From the NCBI GenBank assembly GCA_002722705.1, contig PBMP01000035.1, positions 1 through 54,808 on the forward strand: 54,808 nucleotides of DNA, written 5' to 3'. The DNA is from Pseudobdellovibrionaceae bacterium. Lineage in GTDB: Bacteria > Bdellovibrionota > UBA1018 > UBA6935. Numbering within the stretch: position 1 is the first letter of the stretch; each line of letters begins with the position of its first letter. The notes under the pieces were generated by a model, which was not told where the DNA came from, searched no databases, and saw only the letters and a list, made by a program, of their open reading frames with translations. Below, one piece after another: positions 1-8,148 of the stretch. Made by a program: the position numbers and the translations under genes.

Positions 1-60
1 ACATCCACTTAGAAATGTCGTAACGACTAAAAATACGATCAGTAAGTTTATTTTTTTCAT
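1..60 (-). CDS. Lipoprotein, N-terminal 20 residues only (cut by left edge)
   Basis: Reading leftward from the ATG at 60-58, an open frame runs to the window edge and encodes a textbook lipoprotein signal: two Lys after the Met, a hydrophobic stretch, then the lipobox L-S-G-C with Cys at residue 20, the last codon visible. The product would be lipid-modified and anchored in the membrane. It is divergent from the exported-protein gene at 218. No Shine-Dalgarno sequence is visible; the ATG directly abuts the 15-base motif at 61-75. The function cannot be told from the part seen. Confidence 0.7.
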   Translation of the reverse strand, partial: MKKINLLIVFLVVTTFLSGC

Positions 61-75
61 GACGCAATAAGTCAT
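61..75. repeat. Recurrent 15-bp motif, copy 1
   Basis: The sequence GACGCAATAAGTCAT fits a consensus RACNCAWTRAGTCAT that occurs four times in the window (61, 181, 14686, 35099), each time just before a gene for an exported or lipoprotein product. The outer bases form a dyad (ATGAC/GTCAT) that includes the start codon of the minus-strand lipoprotein. Role unknown; a regulator site is one possibility. Confidence 0.45.
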
Positions 76-180
76 ACTATTATTTAAGACTATTTGATAA
101 GAAAAATTTTATTTTCATTTTTTGATAAAAATAGAACAAAAACAATAAGTTAAATAACAATTTCCAAAAACAAATAAATT

Positions 181-195
181 GACTCATTGAGTCAT
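181..195. repeat. Recurrent 15-bp motif, copy 2 (near-perfect palindrome)
   Basis: The sequence GACTCATTGAGTCAT contains a perfect inverted repeat, GACTCA-T-TGAGTC, ending about 22 bases before the ATG at 218. It is the most symmetrical of the four copies, which fits a site for a dimeric protein. A TTGACT that begins one base before the motif could be a -35 box. Confidence 0.45.
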
Positions 196-217
196 AAAAT
201 GTTAGAAATCCAAAATC

Positions 218-1597
218 ATGAAAACAATCTTCACACTCGTCATCTTAGGCATACTTTGCACAGAAACACCTTGTTTCGCAAAAGAAGATGAAAATGGTCT
301 AGAGAAAAATCCTTTTCAGAGACACTCAGTCCAAGCGCTTTACTTTGATGCGCTCAAAGAATACTTAGAAGAACTCTTTCCACCAGTAAGCTCACTGGCT
401 TTACCTTCTGCTTCTACAAACACAGCCTCCGTTTTATATCCGAATGAACATCCAGTTGAACAGCTTGCAATGACCCTCCTTGAAGATGCAAGTGAGAAAG
501 AAAATCAAAAAAAGGACACTACCGCTTCTGAACAAGAAAAAAGAAAAAATAAAATTAACGTAATTCTCTCTCGTTTCACTGAAGAGTTAAAACCTGGTAA
601 TCATTTAAGACGTTTTCATCATTTTATAAAATTTGGTTTAGAAGATAACAGAAAGAAGGATATCGATCGTTTTGCCATTTTTTATCGAGAACTTCTTGAA
701 CAAAAGTTTCCTAGTGAAAAAAGACATATTCGAGAAATCAATATTGCACTTGTATTTTTTCAGTATGCTTTAAAATTCCTCTCTCTTACAGAAAAAGGTT
801 TCGAAGAATACGTGGATGAACAAACCGAAAATTTAAACTCAAAAATTAAAGCTATTTTTCTTGAATGGATTCCTAAAAACAACAAGGAAGCGGTGAGTAT
901 ACTCCTTGGATCTATTCGCTCAATTGTCTATCATTCCAACATGGAGTCGCTCGTTGCCAATGACCCTCAATTCAATCCTGAGTTCTATGAAAAATCACAA
1001 CCAACTTCCGGAATAATCAAATCACTCGCCAAAGAATCTTCTTATCACCCCGTTCGTCAGCTCAAAACAAAGGCAGCTATCACTAGCATCATGGCTGCAA
1101 GTGGACTTGCAGCCTGGGCATTTGGAGGACACACTGCTACGATTTTAGCTTCTCTCACTGTCTATGTCATAGGAGGAGTCGTTATCCTAAAAGGGGTTAC
1201 GTACACATCTGGTAAAGCCACTCAGGCATTAGTAAAAGAAAACGAAACACGGAGACAAGCCGGAAAACTCCCTTTCTTTAAAAGAGTGAATCGAATTTTA
1301 GGAAACTACTACCTATGGAGACAACAGCGACTCTGGGAAAAACAAAAGAAAAAAGCTCTCCATGCACCCCAATCCCTTCTTGCTCTTCGTGAATCTGCTG
1401 GAATTGCTGATCAAAAACCTAACTATGTGAATCCCCAGTACAATCTTATAGAAAACTACCTGAGAATGATTCACCATATGCTGGACCATTCGGATAAAAA
1501 CAACGAACCGTTAGATGACTTTTTAAATGTCCGAGACGGTTTTAAGACTCTTTTTTGTAACGAAATTTTTGCACAAGTCATCAATCGCATACAGTAA
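218..1597 (+). CDS. Exported protein of unknown function with two central membrane segments
   Basis: The 459-residue product starts with a Sec-type signal (hydrophobic residues 4-16, likely cleavage after C-F-A near residue 22). It has a charged, helix-rich middle and a glycine/alanine-rich hydrophobic hairpin around residues 286-330 that should span the membrane twice. A basic linker rich in Arg/Lys/Trp/Gln follows. I recognise no family. The gene stands alone downstream of the palindromic motif at 181-195, with the next gene 44 bases on in the same direction. The N-terminal signal is convincing; the function is not known. Confidence 0.8.
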   Translation: MKTIFTLVILGILCTETPCFAKEDENGLEKNPFQRHSVQALYFDALKEYLEELFPPVSSLALPSASTNTASVLYPNEHPVEQLAMTLLEDASEKENQKKDTTASEQEKRKNKINVILSRFTEELKPGNHLRRFHHFIKFGLEDNRKKDIDRFAIFYRELLEQKFPSEKRHIREINIALVFFQYALKFLSLTEKGFEEYVDEQTENLNSKIKAIFLEWIPKNNKEAVSILLGSIRSIVYHSNMESLVANDPQFNPEFYEKSQPTSGIIKSLAKESSYHPVRQLKTKAAITSIMAASGLAAWAFGGHTATILASLTVYVIGGVVILKGVTYTSGKATQALVKENETRRQAGKLPFFKRVNRILGNYYLWRQQRLWEKQKKKALHAPQSLLALRESAGIADQKPNYVNPQYNLIENYLRMIHHMLDHSDKNNEPLDDFLNVRDGFKTLFCNEIFAQVINRIQ

Positions 1598-1641
1598 AAT
1601 ACCGTTTGACGAAAAAGATAAAATAAAATACGCACTGCATT

Positions 1642-2625
1642 ATGACATGTTTTTATCGTATTTTTTGTGCCTTTCTTTTAATTACGACAATTTCTTGTGA
1701 AAACCCTTCATCTCCTCAGTTTTTTGATCAAATAGAGAACGCAAAAAACGCACAGTGCAGTCAAAGTCATTTTGACTTTTTGGAGGAAGAATTTTTATCA
1801 CATCTTTCTGAACTAAAAAAAGACCGAGAAACCTATGAATTTCTTTCTGAATTAGAAAGCACTCTCACACGAAGGTGTTTTTTACACTCTCCAGATGCAA
1901 TAAGAAAATGCTTTTCTGAAAACGTATTTAAGTATGCACTTACAGGTACTCCAAAGACCCACCTCTCTGGAATTATTTCAAAACTAGGTGTCCCTGCTTC
2001 TGCCTTTAAAAATGAAGATCTCAAAACCGAATATTCTTCCGGTCCGGTAGATACTGAAAGTTTTTCACAACATCTGGATTGTATTCGAAATAAACTCGCC
2101 CCTCGACTCACTATAGAAAACACTTCTGCGTTTTCCTATGAAACTCCAGATGACTATTCTCAAGAAATCTTTCTGACCTATAAAGTTGCTCAAAGAGAAT
2201 CATCGAGGAAACTCAATCTTAACCTCATTGCAGACTCAGAAGTTCCTGTTTCAGAAGTTCGGTGGTCTGAACACTCTACCCCAAGTGTATCCATTCACTT
2301 GGGAGTATGCTCTGCTCTTAACACAATTGATCAAGTCGGTTGTAAAATTCAAATTGATTTAGATGGAACAAAAAGTGTTCAAACTGCAGATCTCACTTTT
2401 ATTCATAAAAACAATCAATCTCAATCGATTTCTGATTTCAAAACTGTCTTACACTTTACTGCACACAGAGTAGAATGCCGAAAGGACTCTCATTGTACCA
2501 GTGATGACGTCTGTGTATTGAATCGATGTGAAGAATGTGAATACGACCATGATTGCTCTTATGGTCAAGTCTGTAATTCGAATTATCGTTGTATCGATGA
2601 CGACGATGATGATGATACTTATTAA
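1642..2625 (+). CDS. Lipoprotein with C-terminal Dickkopf-like Cys-rich module and Asp tail
   Basis: The 327-residue protein begins with a lipoprotein signal (T-I-S-C, Cys near residue 19). The body is unassigned. The last 55 residues form a compact Cys-rich module of the type C-x4-H-C-x5-C-x5-C-x2-C-x5-C (two disulfide knots), similar to the Dickkopf/EB modules common in secreted proteins of Bdellovibrio and myxobacteria. It ends in seven consecutive Asp followed by Thr-Tyr, an unusual acidic tail that could bind metal or cell-surface polymers. No clear Shine-Dalgarno sequence precedes the ATG. Probably an outer-membrane or surface protein; function unknown. Confidence 0.8.
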   Translation: MTCFYRIFCAFLLITTISCENPSSPQFFDQIENAKNAQCSQSHFDFLEEEFLSHLSELKKDRETYEFLSELESTLTRRCFLHSPDAIRKCFSENVFKYALTGTPKTHLSGIISKLGVPASAFKNEDLKTEYSSGPVDTESFSQHLDCIRNKLAPRLTIENTSAFSYETPDDYSQEIFLTYKVAQRESSRKLNLNLIADSEVPVSEVRWSEHSTPSVSIHLGVCSALNTIDQVGCKIQIDLDGTKSVQTADLTFIHKNNQSQSISDFKTVLHFTAHRVECRKDSHCTSDDVCVLNRCEECEYDHDCSYGQVCNSNYRCIDDDDDDDTY

Positions 2626-2919
2626 TTAACTCGATATCAAAACGAGAGTTTTCGATCTTAAATTTGCAATAACTTAATTTTTGAACTGATTAAAATCTCT
2701 ATCAAAGGTAAAGATAGGAACCTCAAATCTCACAGATGACTGAACAAATGAGAAAATCTGCATTTGAACCTTGAACTCCATTTTCAGAACCGTCTACTAC
2801 TAAATAAAACAAATCCTCTTCGCAGCTATTTCAACATTATCATATAAAATCAATCACTTAATTTAGTTTTGACATTTTAACAATTTTATACTATTTTACT
2901 CAGACTTTAAGGAGCCATC
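2626..2919. other. Intergenic region, 294 bp, AT-rich
   Basis: No convincing gene was found. A weak hairpin lies just after the upstream stop (AAAAC-GAGA-GTTTT near 2639-2651) and may be a poor terminator. The right end carries the promoter at 2869-2897 and an AAGGAG ribosome site for the next gene. A 36-codon open stretch on the minus strand (about 2723-2831) has no start codon. Confidence 0.4.
2869..2897 (+). promoter_or_regulatory. Sigma-70-type promoter for the metallopeptidase lipoprotein
   Basis: A perfect -35 box TTGACA (2869-2874) is separated by 17 bases from TATTTT (2892-2897), 22 bases before the ATG of the gene at 2920. The -10 is one or two changes from consensus. Confidence 0.5.
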
Positions 2920-4125
2920 ATGAGACCGTTACTATTTCTCACCACCGTATTACTTCTCAATTGTGCATCTAAAAATGAACCAAATTCAACAACTCCTGAT
3001 GTCCACCCTAATCACCTATACGAAGGTTCCCCAAAAGAACTCATTCAAAAGTTTCAAACACTTCCACAAGGACTCGGTTGTTACGAAAAACTGATCCCTT
3101 TACAAACCGAAATTGCCGAAAAAGTCGAAGCTTTCGAAAAGCACTTAGCAAAGTCAAAATCTAAAAAAGTAGACCCTCAAACATTTAACGAAAATGTCGA
3201 AGGAATTGAAAAAGTAGGAACTCTTGAGCTGATCAAAACAAAATTCCCTAAAGTGACTCAAACAACCTGGAAGACTTCATTTTATGGATGGAAAGAAATT
3301 ATCGATCTCTATAAAAAATCAAAAGAAACTTCTTTTGATGAACAGGCTCCATGGGTTCTTATTACCCTTTCTGTTCGAGGCATCTTAATTGATGATTTAA
3401 GAAGACTCAGTGGAGAAACGGATTACTCTATTCAGAGACAAACGCTCATGGCTCTCCCAGAAATGAATCATAAAATGGTCAACTGCATAACTAATGAAAA
3501 CTGTAATCAAATCGACTGGGATCCTAAAGAAGTCTCTCTTTTGCGATCAGAATCAAACTATCAATCAGAAATTGAAGAGATCCTTCGTCACCCCGCAGAT
3601 AAAAATGCATTAGTTAAATTGCAATCTAAATTTAACCAAAATTTAGAACGAGTTCGATTTAGACAAGAATCAGGAGTAAAAAGAATCGATGAAAATACTC
3701 TAGAAGTATCGCTTTATTCTGAGATTTTTGGAAATGATAGAGATAAAGCTGAACAACTCTTAACTCATCGTTGGAAAAGCTCAGAATTAAATGTCCAGAT
3801 CAATTGGCTAACCTCTCCAGTGAATACCCTATTTCAGATTGTAAAGGACAATCTGCTCGGTGGGCGAGCACATGTTACTTATAATAAATATAGTGACACG
3901 GATAAAAAAATGGTCCTCTCAGATCTCAGTACAACAAATTCTTTAGATCATGAGTTTGGACATATTTTAGGATTTCCTGATATCTATGTAACTTCATGGG
4001 ACGAAAAAAACTGTGAATACAAAACAGAAGTAAATCTTGCAGATATGATGTCTGATCACACCACAGGAGACACGCTCCCCTATCACTGGGAAAAACTACA
4101 AAAGAACTATCCCGTTGCAAATTAA
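2920..4125 (+). CDS. Lipoprotein zinc metallopeptidase (HEXXHXXGXXD)
   Basis: This 401-residue protein has a lipoprotein signal ending in L-L-N-C (Cys 15). Near residue 343 it carries H-E-F-G-H-I-L-G-F-P-D, the HEXXHXXGXXD zinc site of metzincin-like peptidases with Asp as third ligand. A methionine-turn candidate, A-D-M-M-S-D, follows about 30 residues later. The N-terminal 250 residues are helical and unassigned. AAGGAG precedes the ATG. It probably acts as a membrane-anchored protease in the periplasm or outside the cell. The zinc motif is clear; the subfamily and substrate are not. Its stop overlaps the convergent RDD gene by four bases. Confidence 0.85.
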   Translation: MRPLLFLTTVLLLNCASKNEPNSTTPDVHPNHLYEGSPKELIQKFQTLPQGLGCYEKLIPLQTEIAEKVEAFEKHLAKSKSKKVDPQTFNENVEGIEKVGTLELIKTKFPKVTQTTWKTSFYGWKEIIDLYKKSKETSFDEQAPWVLITLSVRGILIDDLRRLSGETDYSIQRQTLMALPEMNHKMVNCITNENCNQIDWDPKEVSLLRSESNYQSEIEEILRHPADKNALVKLQSKFNQNLERVRFRQESGVKRIDENTLEVSLYSEIFGNDRDKAEQLLTHRWKSSELNVQINWLTSPVNTLFQIVKDNLLGGRAHVTYNKYSDTDKKMVLSDLSTTNSLDHEFGHILGFPDIYVTSWDEKNCEYKTEVNLADMMSDHTTGDTLPYHWEKLQKNYPVAN

Positions 4126-4562
4126 TCTTTAAAAACTTTGACATCAGTCTCGGCCATAATGTCTCCGAGCCGTCGGTTTCCATCTGCTCGAACAAGTAAA
4201 AAAGCTTCGATCAACACCAACGGAACACCAATTAAAAGAAAGAACACCCAGCCCCAAACAGGAATAATTGAAAAAAACAACCCCATTGCAAGTGTAGAAT
4301 TTCTGATGGCAGATTCCTGAATTGAAATTTCTTTTCCCGTTTCAAAATGAACAGCTCTTAATGCAAAAATTTTCTTTCCAACACTCTGCGATTTTAAATC
4401 GCCAAAACTCAAAGCGTCTGAAAAAAGAATATAAATAACACCTAAAAGTGGACCTATAATTTGCGGAAGAAAAAAAGCCAAAATAAAAGAGATCAGAAGA
4501 TCAATTCCCTTGGCATAAAAACGATTTAAAAGATGTGGCTGAATTTCAGACCATTGTATCAA
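4122..4562 (-). CDS. RDD family membrane protein
   Basis: The 146-residue protein shows the RDD layout: an Arg-Phe-x-Ala-x3-Asp motif in the first helix (residues 14-21), a hydrophobic pair at about 22-46, the S-V-G-K-K-I-F-A-L-R segment typical of the family at about 61-70, a further pair of membrane segments, and a final R-R-L-G-D motif. RDD proteins are small integral inner-membrane proteins; some have been linked to transport, but the role is generally uncertain. It follows gmhA on the same strand with a three-base gap, so the two are probably co-transcribed. Confidence 0.85.
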   Translation of the reverse strand: MIQWSEIQPHLLNRFYAKGIDLLISFILAFFLPQIIGPLLGVIYILFSDALSFGDLKSQSVGKKIFALRAVHFETGKEISIQESAIRNSTLAMGLFFSIIPVWGWVFFLLIGVPLVLIEAFLLVRADGNRRLGDIMAETDVKVFKD

Positions 4563-4565
4563 AAA

Positions 4566-5159
4566 TCACCCCTTTAAATAAAATCGATCAAGTAAATCGA
4601 CTAAGCTATGAATAATAAAAATATGAGTTTCCTGTGCTCGGCTTGAGTTTTGAGACAGAGAAGTATTCAAATGAAAATCAGCAACTCTCCCTAACTCTCC
4701 TCCTTCACCTCCAGTCACTCCAATCACCTTCGCACCCAATTTTTTTGCAGACTCAACACCCAAAAGAACATTCTTACTATTTCCTGAAGTTGAAATTGCA
4801 ATTACGATGTCTTCTTTTTTACAAAGTCCTTGAACTTGTTTTTGAAAAACAAGATCGTAACCGTAGTCATTTCCAACTGCAGTTAATCCTGAGGTATCCG
4901 TTGTAAGAGCGATCGCAGGAAGAGGTCGACGCTCAATAAGCATTCGACCAATCATCTCAGCAGCCATATGCTGTGAATCCGCAGCAGATCCACCATTTCC
5001 AAAAATTAAGATTTTTCCACCTGAGTGAATAGACTCAGCCATTGCTGCGGTTGCAGCAACCAGAGTTTCTGCCCCCTCTTCAACAAACCGTCTTTTAATC
5101 TGAATGGATTCTTCAGCTGTTTTTTGAATGTATTCTAATGCATTAGTCTTTTCACTCAC
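4566..5159 (-). CDS. gmhA: Phosphoheptose isomerase (sedoheptulose 7-phosphate isomerase), SIS domain
   Basis: This 197-residue protein matches GmhA in length and motifs: F-G-N-G-G-S-A-A-D-S-Q-H near residue 53, the E-M-I-G-R box, T-D-T-S-G-L-T-A-V-G-N-D-Y-G-Y and the sugar-phosphate loop A-I-S-T-S-G-N-S-x-N. GmhA converts sedoheptulose 7-phosphate to D-glycero-D-manno-heptose 7-phosphate, the first step towards the LPS core heptose, in the cytoplasm. This supports an outer membrane with heptose-containing LPS. The gene leads a two-gene unit with the RDD protein and is divergent from trxA. Confidence 0.9.
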   Translation of the reverse strand: MSEKTNALEYIQKTAEESIQIKRRFVEEGAETLVAATAAMAESIHSGGKILIFGNGGSAADSQHMAAEMIGRMLIERRPLPAIALTTDTSGLTAVGNDYGYDLVFQKQVQGLCKKEDIVIAISTSGNSKNVLLGVESAKKLGAKVIGVTGGEGGELGRVADFHLNTSLSQNSSRAQETHIFIIHSLVDLLDRFYLKG

Positions 5160-5249
5160 CGGTCAAGATCCTTTCTTTGGTCTGTACTGGGCCTATCAAA
5201 GATGATATCTCTATTCACCTAAAATAAACAATGGATTGAGGAATGAAAT

Positions 5250-5582
5250 ATGGCTGATTCAAAAAATGTATCTGTAATTTCTGATTCAACTTTCGAAGAT
5301 GAAATCATGAAGTCTGACCAATTAACTTTAGTCGATTTTTGGGCTGAATGGTGTGGCCCATGCCGAATGTTGAGTCCAACGGTGGAAGCAATTGCTGACG
5401 AATATGCTGGAAAAGTAAAAGTTGCTAAAATGAACGTGGACGAAAACCCGAGTACTCCAGGAAGATTTTCCGTTCGTGGAATTCCAACACTCCTTTTTGT
5501 TAAAAACGGAGAAGTCGTTGAAACTTTAGTTGGAAATCAACCAAAAGAAGTCATTACCGACACTTTAAATCGACATTTATAA
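5250..5582 (+). CDS. trxA: Thioredoxin
   Basis: The 110-residue single-domain protein has the thioredoxin active site W-A-E-W-C-G-P-C at residues 32-39, the buried Asp in V-D-F-W, and the cis-proline loop R-G-I-P-T-L. It has no signal peptide, so it is cytoplasmic. Thioredoxin reduces protein disulfides and feeds ribonucleotide reductase and peroxidases. GAGGAAT precedes the ATG. A perfect 9-bp hairpin follows the stop. Confidence 0.95.
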   Translation: MADSKNVSVISDSTFEDEIMKSDQLTLVDFWAEWCGPCRMLSPTVEAIADEYAGKVKVAKMNVDENPSTPGRFSVRGIPTLLFVKNGEVVETLVGNQPKEVITDTLNRHL

Positions 5583-5594
5583 AAGTTGACAATT

Positions 5595-5618
5595 GCAGCG
5601 CATTATAAAATGCGCTGC
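5595..5618 (+). terminator. Hairpin after trxA
   Basis: GCAGCGCAT and ATGCGCTGC form a perfect 9-bp stem around a six-base loop (TATAAA), 13 bases after the trxA stop, followed by TTCTTT. The U-tract is imperfect, so termination may be partial. Confidence 0.55.
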
Positions 5619-5745
5619 TTCTTTACTGAGACTCTCAATTTCTTTTGACGCTAAGCTCTTTTATCTTTAATCTAGGGGAGTTGTTCATATAAAAAACAAA
5701 GGACTTGAAGTTACTTTCAGGTCATGACCCAGAAGGGATAGGCTC

Positions 5746-6414
5746 ATGGAATCCGGCAATTTTTTTACAGATTTAGTTCATGCATTTCAAGAAGGTGGCT
5801 TTTGGATGATGCCCATCGCAACCGCATTGACAATTAGCGTTGTCATTTCGGTTGAACGCTTCATTCGCTTGTTTATGAACTATAACGTCGATGGTGCTTC
5901 TTTCATGTTTGAAATTCAAAAGCACATTCTAGCCAATGACCTTGATGGTGCTATTCGGATCTGTAATGGATCTGGAAAAGCAGCTCTTCCCAAAGTCATG
6001 AAAGCAGGCTTACAGCGAGCTTCGCGCGAGGAAACTCAAATTCAAAATGCAATCGATGCAGTTAGCTTAGAGATGATTCCTAAGCTCGAACGAAGAATCC
6101 CCTATCTTGCTCTGATTGCAAACATCGCAACACTCTTAGGACTCTTAGGAACGATTGCTGGTTTAATTAAATCCTTTAATGCCGTAGCACTTGCTGACCC
6201 TGCTCAACGACAAGAAATTCTTTCTGCAGGTATTGCAGAAGCCATGTTTGCAACTGCCTTTGGCTTAGTTACAGCGATCTTTACAATGATTTCTCACAGT
6301 ATTTTAAGTAATAAAGCCACCCAGATTTTAGAAGAAATCGATGAATTTGGAGTAAAGCTTATGGATCTTCTCTCAGCCCGAAAATACCGTCACTCTTCAG
6401 AAAAAAACGGATAA
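5746..6414 (+). CDS. MotA/TolQ/ExbB proton-channel protein
   Basis: The 222-residue protein has the three-helix ExbB/TolQ layout: a first membrane segment at about 19-38, a cytoplasmic domain with R-x-P-Y-L-A-L-I-A-N-I-A, the conserved L-L-G-L-L-G-T-I-A-G-L-I helix, and a third segment with A-I-A-E-A-M-F-A-T-A-F-G-L. Such proteins use the proton gradient with ExbD partners to energise outer-membrane or surface machinery. It heads an operon: ExbD-like genes follow at 4 and 1 bases, then a lipoprotein. No TonB-like gene is present, so the driven machine is unknown. Confidence 0.92.
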   Translation: MESGNFFTDLVHAFQEGGFWMMPIATALTISVVISVERFIRLFMNYNVDGASFMFEIQKHILANDLDGAIRICNGSGKAALPKVMKAGLQRASREETQIQNAIDAVSLEMIPKLERRIPYLALIANIATLLGLLGTIAGLIKSFNAVALADPAQRQEILSAGIAEAMFATAFGLVTAIFTMISHSILSNKATQILEEIDEFGVKLMDLLSARKYRHSSEKNG

Positions 6415-6418
6415 AGAC

Positions 6419-6961
6419 ATGCTGAAAAAGCCATCTTCTCGAAGAAAAACGAAAAATGAAGGATTCGAACTAAATCTGGTTCCGATGCTCGATGCATTGG
6501 TCACTATGATTGCGTTTCTTCTTTATTCAATGTCTTTCCTCGCACTAGTCAGTATCGATTCACCTGCTCCAATTGCAGCAACTCGACAACTAGAAAACAA
6601 ACTCAAAGAGAAACCTTTACAGCTTACGGTCAGTGTTTCAGACTCTCAGATGAGAATCTGGAGCCCTTTTAACAAAATAAAAGGAGTGACCATTCGAAAT
6701 AACGCAGAAGGAAAACCAGACCTTCTCCGACTTCACGAGAATCTAGTTCAAATTAAACAAAAATTTCCATGGGAAAACCAAGTCGTCCTCGCCCCTTTTG
6801 CAGGAGCAACTTATGATACGCTGATCGCAATCATGGACTCCTTACGTTCACTAGAACAAACAGACCCTCCCATTTATGCAAAAGACAAAGAATCTGGATT
6901 AGATGTTCAAGTTAAAAAGCTTTTTCCAGAAATTGTTTTTGGAAATCTTTTAGGAGAATAA
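6419..6961 (+). CDS. ExbD/TolR-like protein 1
   Basis: This 180-residue protein has a short basic N-terminus, then L-N-L-V-P-M-L-D-A-L-V-T-M-I-A-F-L-L, the ExbD transmembrane helix with the proton-carrying Asp (L-D at about residues 25-26), then a periplasmic domain. The family forms a dimer inside the ExbB pore. It lies 4 bases after the ExbB gene. It is longer than typical ExbD (about 140), with extra residues in the periplasmic part. Confidence 0.88.
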   Translation: MLKKPSSRRKTKNEGFELNLVPMLDALVTMIAFLLYSMSFLALVSIDSPAPIAATRQLENKLKEKPLQLTVSVSDSQMRIWSPFNKIKGVTIRNNAEGKPDLLRLHENLVQIKQKFPWENQVVLAPFAGATYDTLIAIMDSLRSLEQTDPPIYAKDKESGLDVQVKKLFPEIVFGNLLGE

Positions 6962-6962
6962 C

Positions 6963-7538
6963 ATGCCGGCTCTACGATCCATTCGATCTCGAAGACAGCG
7001 AAGAAGAATCAATAAAAACTTTGACCTTCAATTAACTAGTATGCTGGATGTTCTTGTCATTCTTCTTGTCTTTCTACTAAAAAGCCAATCTGCTTCAACC
7101 AACAACTTTACTACTGTTCCTGGAATTGAAATCCCATACTCAAAATCACAAGATTCTCCTCCAGACAGCCTTCACCTCATCATTACCCCTGAAGGAATGA
7201 CATTTGAGAACGAAAAGATTGTAGAATTCACTCAAACACTCGATTCCATTGGTTCAGAACCTACTTATCAATTTGCAAAAGGAGACATCGACATTGGAGG
7301 AAGACGAATCATTCCTCTTTTTGATGCTCTCGTTCAAGCAAAAGAAAAATCAGAACTTCTGAGAGCAAAATCAGAAGCTCGAACGGACGAGACAGGAGAA
7401 CCTCTTAAATTTGAAGGAATCTTAGCAATTCAAGCAGACAAGCGAATGAGTTACTCCATTCTCAAAAAGGTAATGTTCACTGCAGGAGACGCTGGATTTA
7501 CGTTATTTCGGTTCTTAGCGATGCGACAGGAACAATAA
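6963..7538 (+). CDS. ExbD/TolR-like protein 2
   Basis: The 191-residue protein opens with a strongly basic stretch (about ten Arg/Lys within the first 20 residues), then F-D-L-Q-L-T-S-M-L-D-V-L-V-I-L-L-V-F-L-L, an ExbD-type helix with the conserved Asp. The periplasmic part ends in A-D-K-R-M-S-Y-S-I-L-K-K-V-M, matching the ExbD C-terminal consensus. It starts one base after the first ExbD stop. Two different ExbD partners per ExbB is common in delta-type bacteria and suggests a heterodimeric rotor. Confidence 0.88.
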   Translation: MPALRSIRSRRQRRRINKNFDLQLTSMLDVLVILLVFLLKSQSASTNNFTTVPGIEIPYSKSQDSPPDSLHLIITPEGMTFENEKIVEFTQTLDSIGSEPTYQFAKGDIDIGGRRIIPLFDALVQAKEKSELLRAKSEARTDETGEPLKFEGILAIQADKRMSYSILKKVMFTAGDAGFTLFRFLAMRQEQ

Positions 7539-7554
7539 TAAAAAAGGAACTCTT

Positions 7555-8058
7555 ATGAAAACAGTAACATCTATTTTATGCCTTCTCATTCTCTCCTCCT
7601 GTGCTACCTCCCCGAACAAATCTCAAAGCACTTCACCTTCTCAATCAGGCCCCATTCGTCTTTACCAAGGCCCTCCCCTTTCAAAAGAGAAAAGAGTTCT
7701 GCTTATTGCTGAAAAAAATGACTCAAATTTCACCTACTTTATTTCAGTGAATAAAGAAAAAATCAAAAACAGAAGCCTGATGAGTGGCCCAACGGAAATA
7801 GAACTAACCCCAGGGGATCACTCGGTCCAAATGCGCTTTATTGCCAAAGGAAAGCTCGCAATTCCTCTACAAGCTTTTGAAAAGATCAATTTTAAAGCAG
7901 GAAAAACTTACTTAATAAAATCCAAATTTATATTTGGAGAAGGCTCCTATATTACGAGCGCACAAAATACTCGAATTACCGTCTGGATCGAAGAAACCTC
8001 ATCTCCAAAAAAATTGAGCTTAATGACCCTCAATGGATTCGGAAGAAAAGTAAAATAA
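7555..8058 (+). CDS. Lipoprotein in the ExbBD operon
   Basis: The 167-residue product has a clear lipoprotein signal (L-S-S-C, Cys 16). The mature part looks like a beta-sandwich of alternating strands with a G-P-T-E-I-E-L-T-P-G-D-H-S-V segment, resembling carbohydrate-regulatory or PEGA-like folds; this is a guess from pattern. AAAGGAAC precedes the ATG. It sits 16 bases after the second ExbD gene, so it may be the outer-membrane-side partner of the energised complex. Confidence 0.75.
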   Translation: MKTVTSILCLLILSSCATSPNKSQSTSPSQSGPIRLYQGPPLSKEKRVLLIAEKNDSNFTYFISVNKEKIKNRSLMSGPTEIELTPGDHSVQMRFIAKGKLAIPLQAFEKINFKAGKTYLIKSKFIFGEGSYITSAQNTRITVWIEETSSPKKLSLMTLNGFGRKVK

Positions 8059-8148
8059 CTTCAACCTATTGAAATAAAAAAACTTTATAGATTCCCGCTC
8101 TAGAATAAGAAGATTGCGTTTTGCTGCGACATATCATAGTGTTCTCGT

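Noticed and set aside
2723-2831. Open minus-strand stretch of 36 codons with protein-like sequence
   Set aside because: It has no start codon or ribosome site and is preceded by a stop; no family resemblance.
5586-5609. TTGACA with TATAAA after trxA as a promoter
   Set aside because: The spacer is only 12 bases and TATAAA is the loop of a perfect hairpin.
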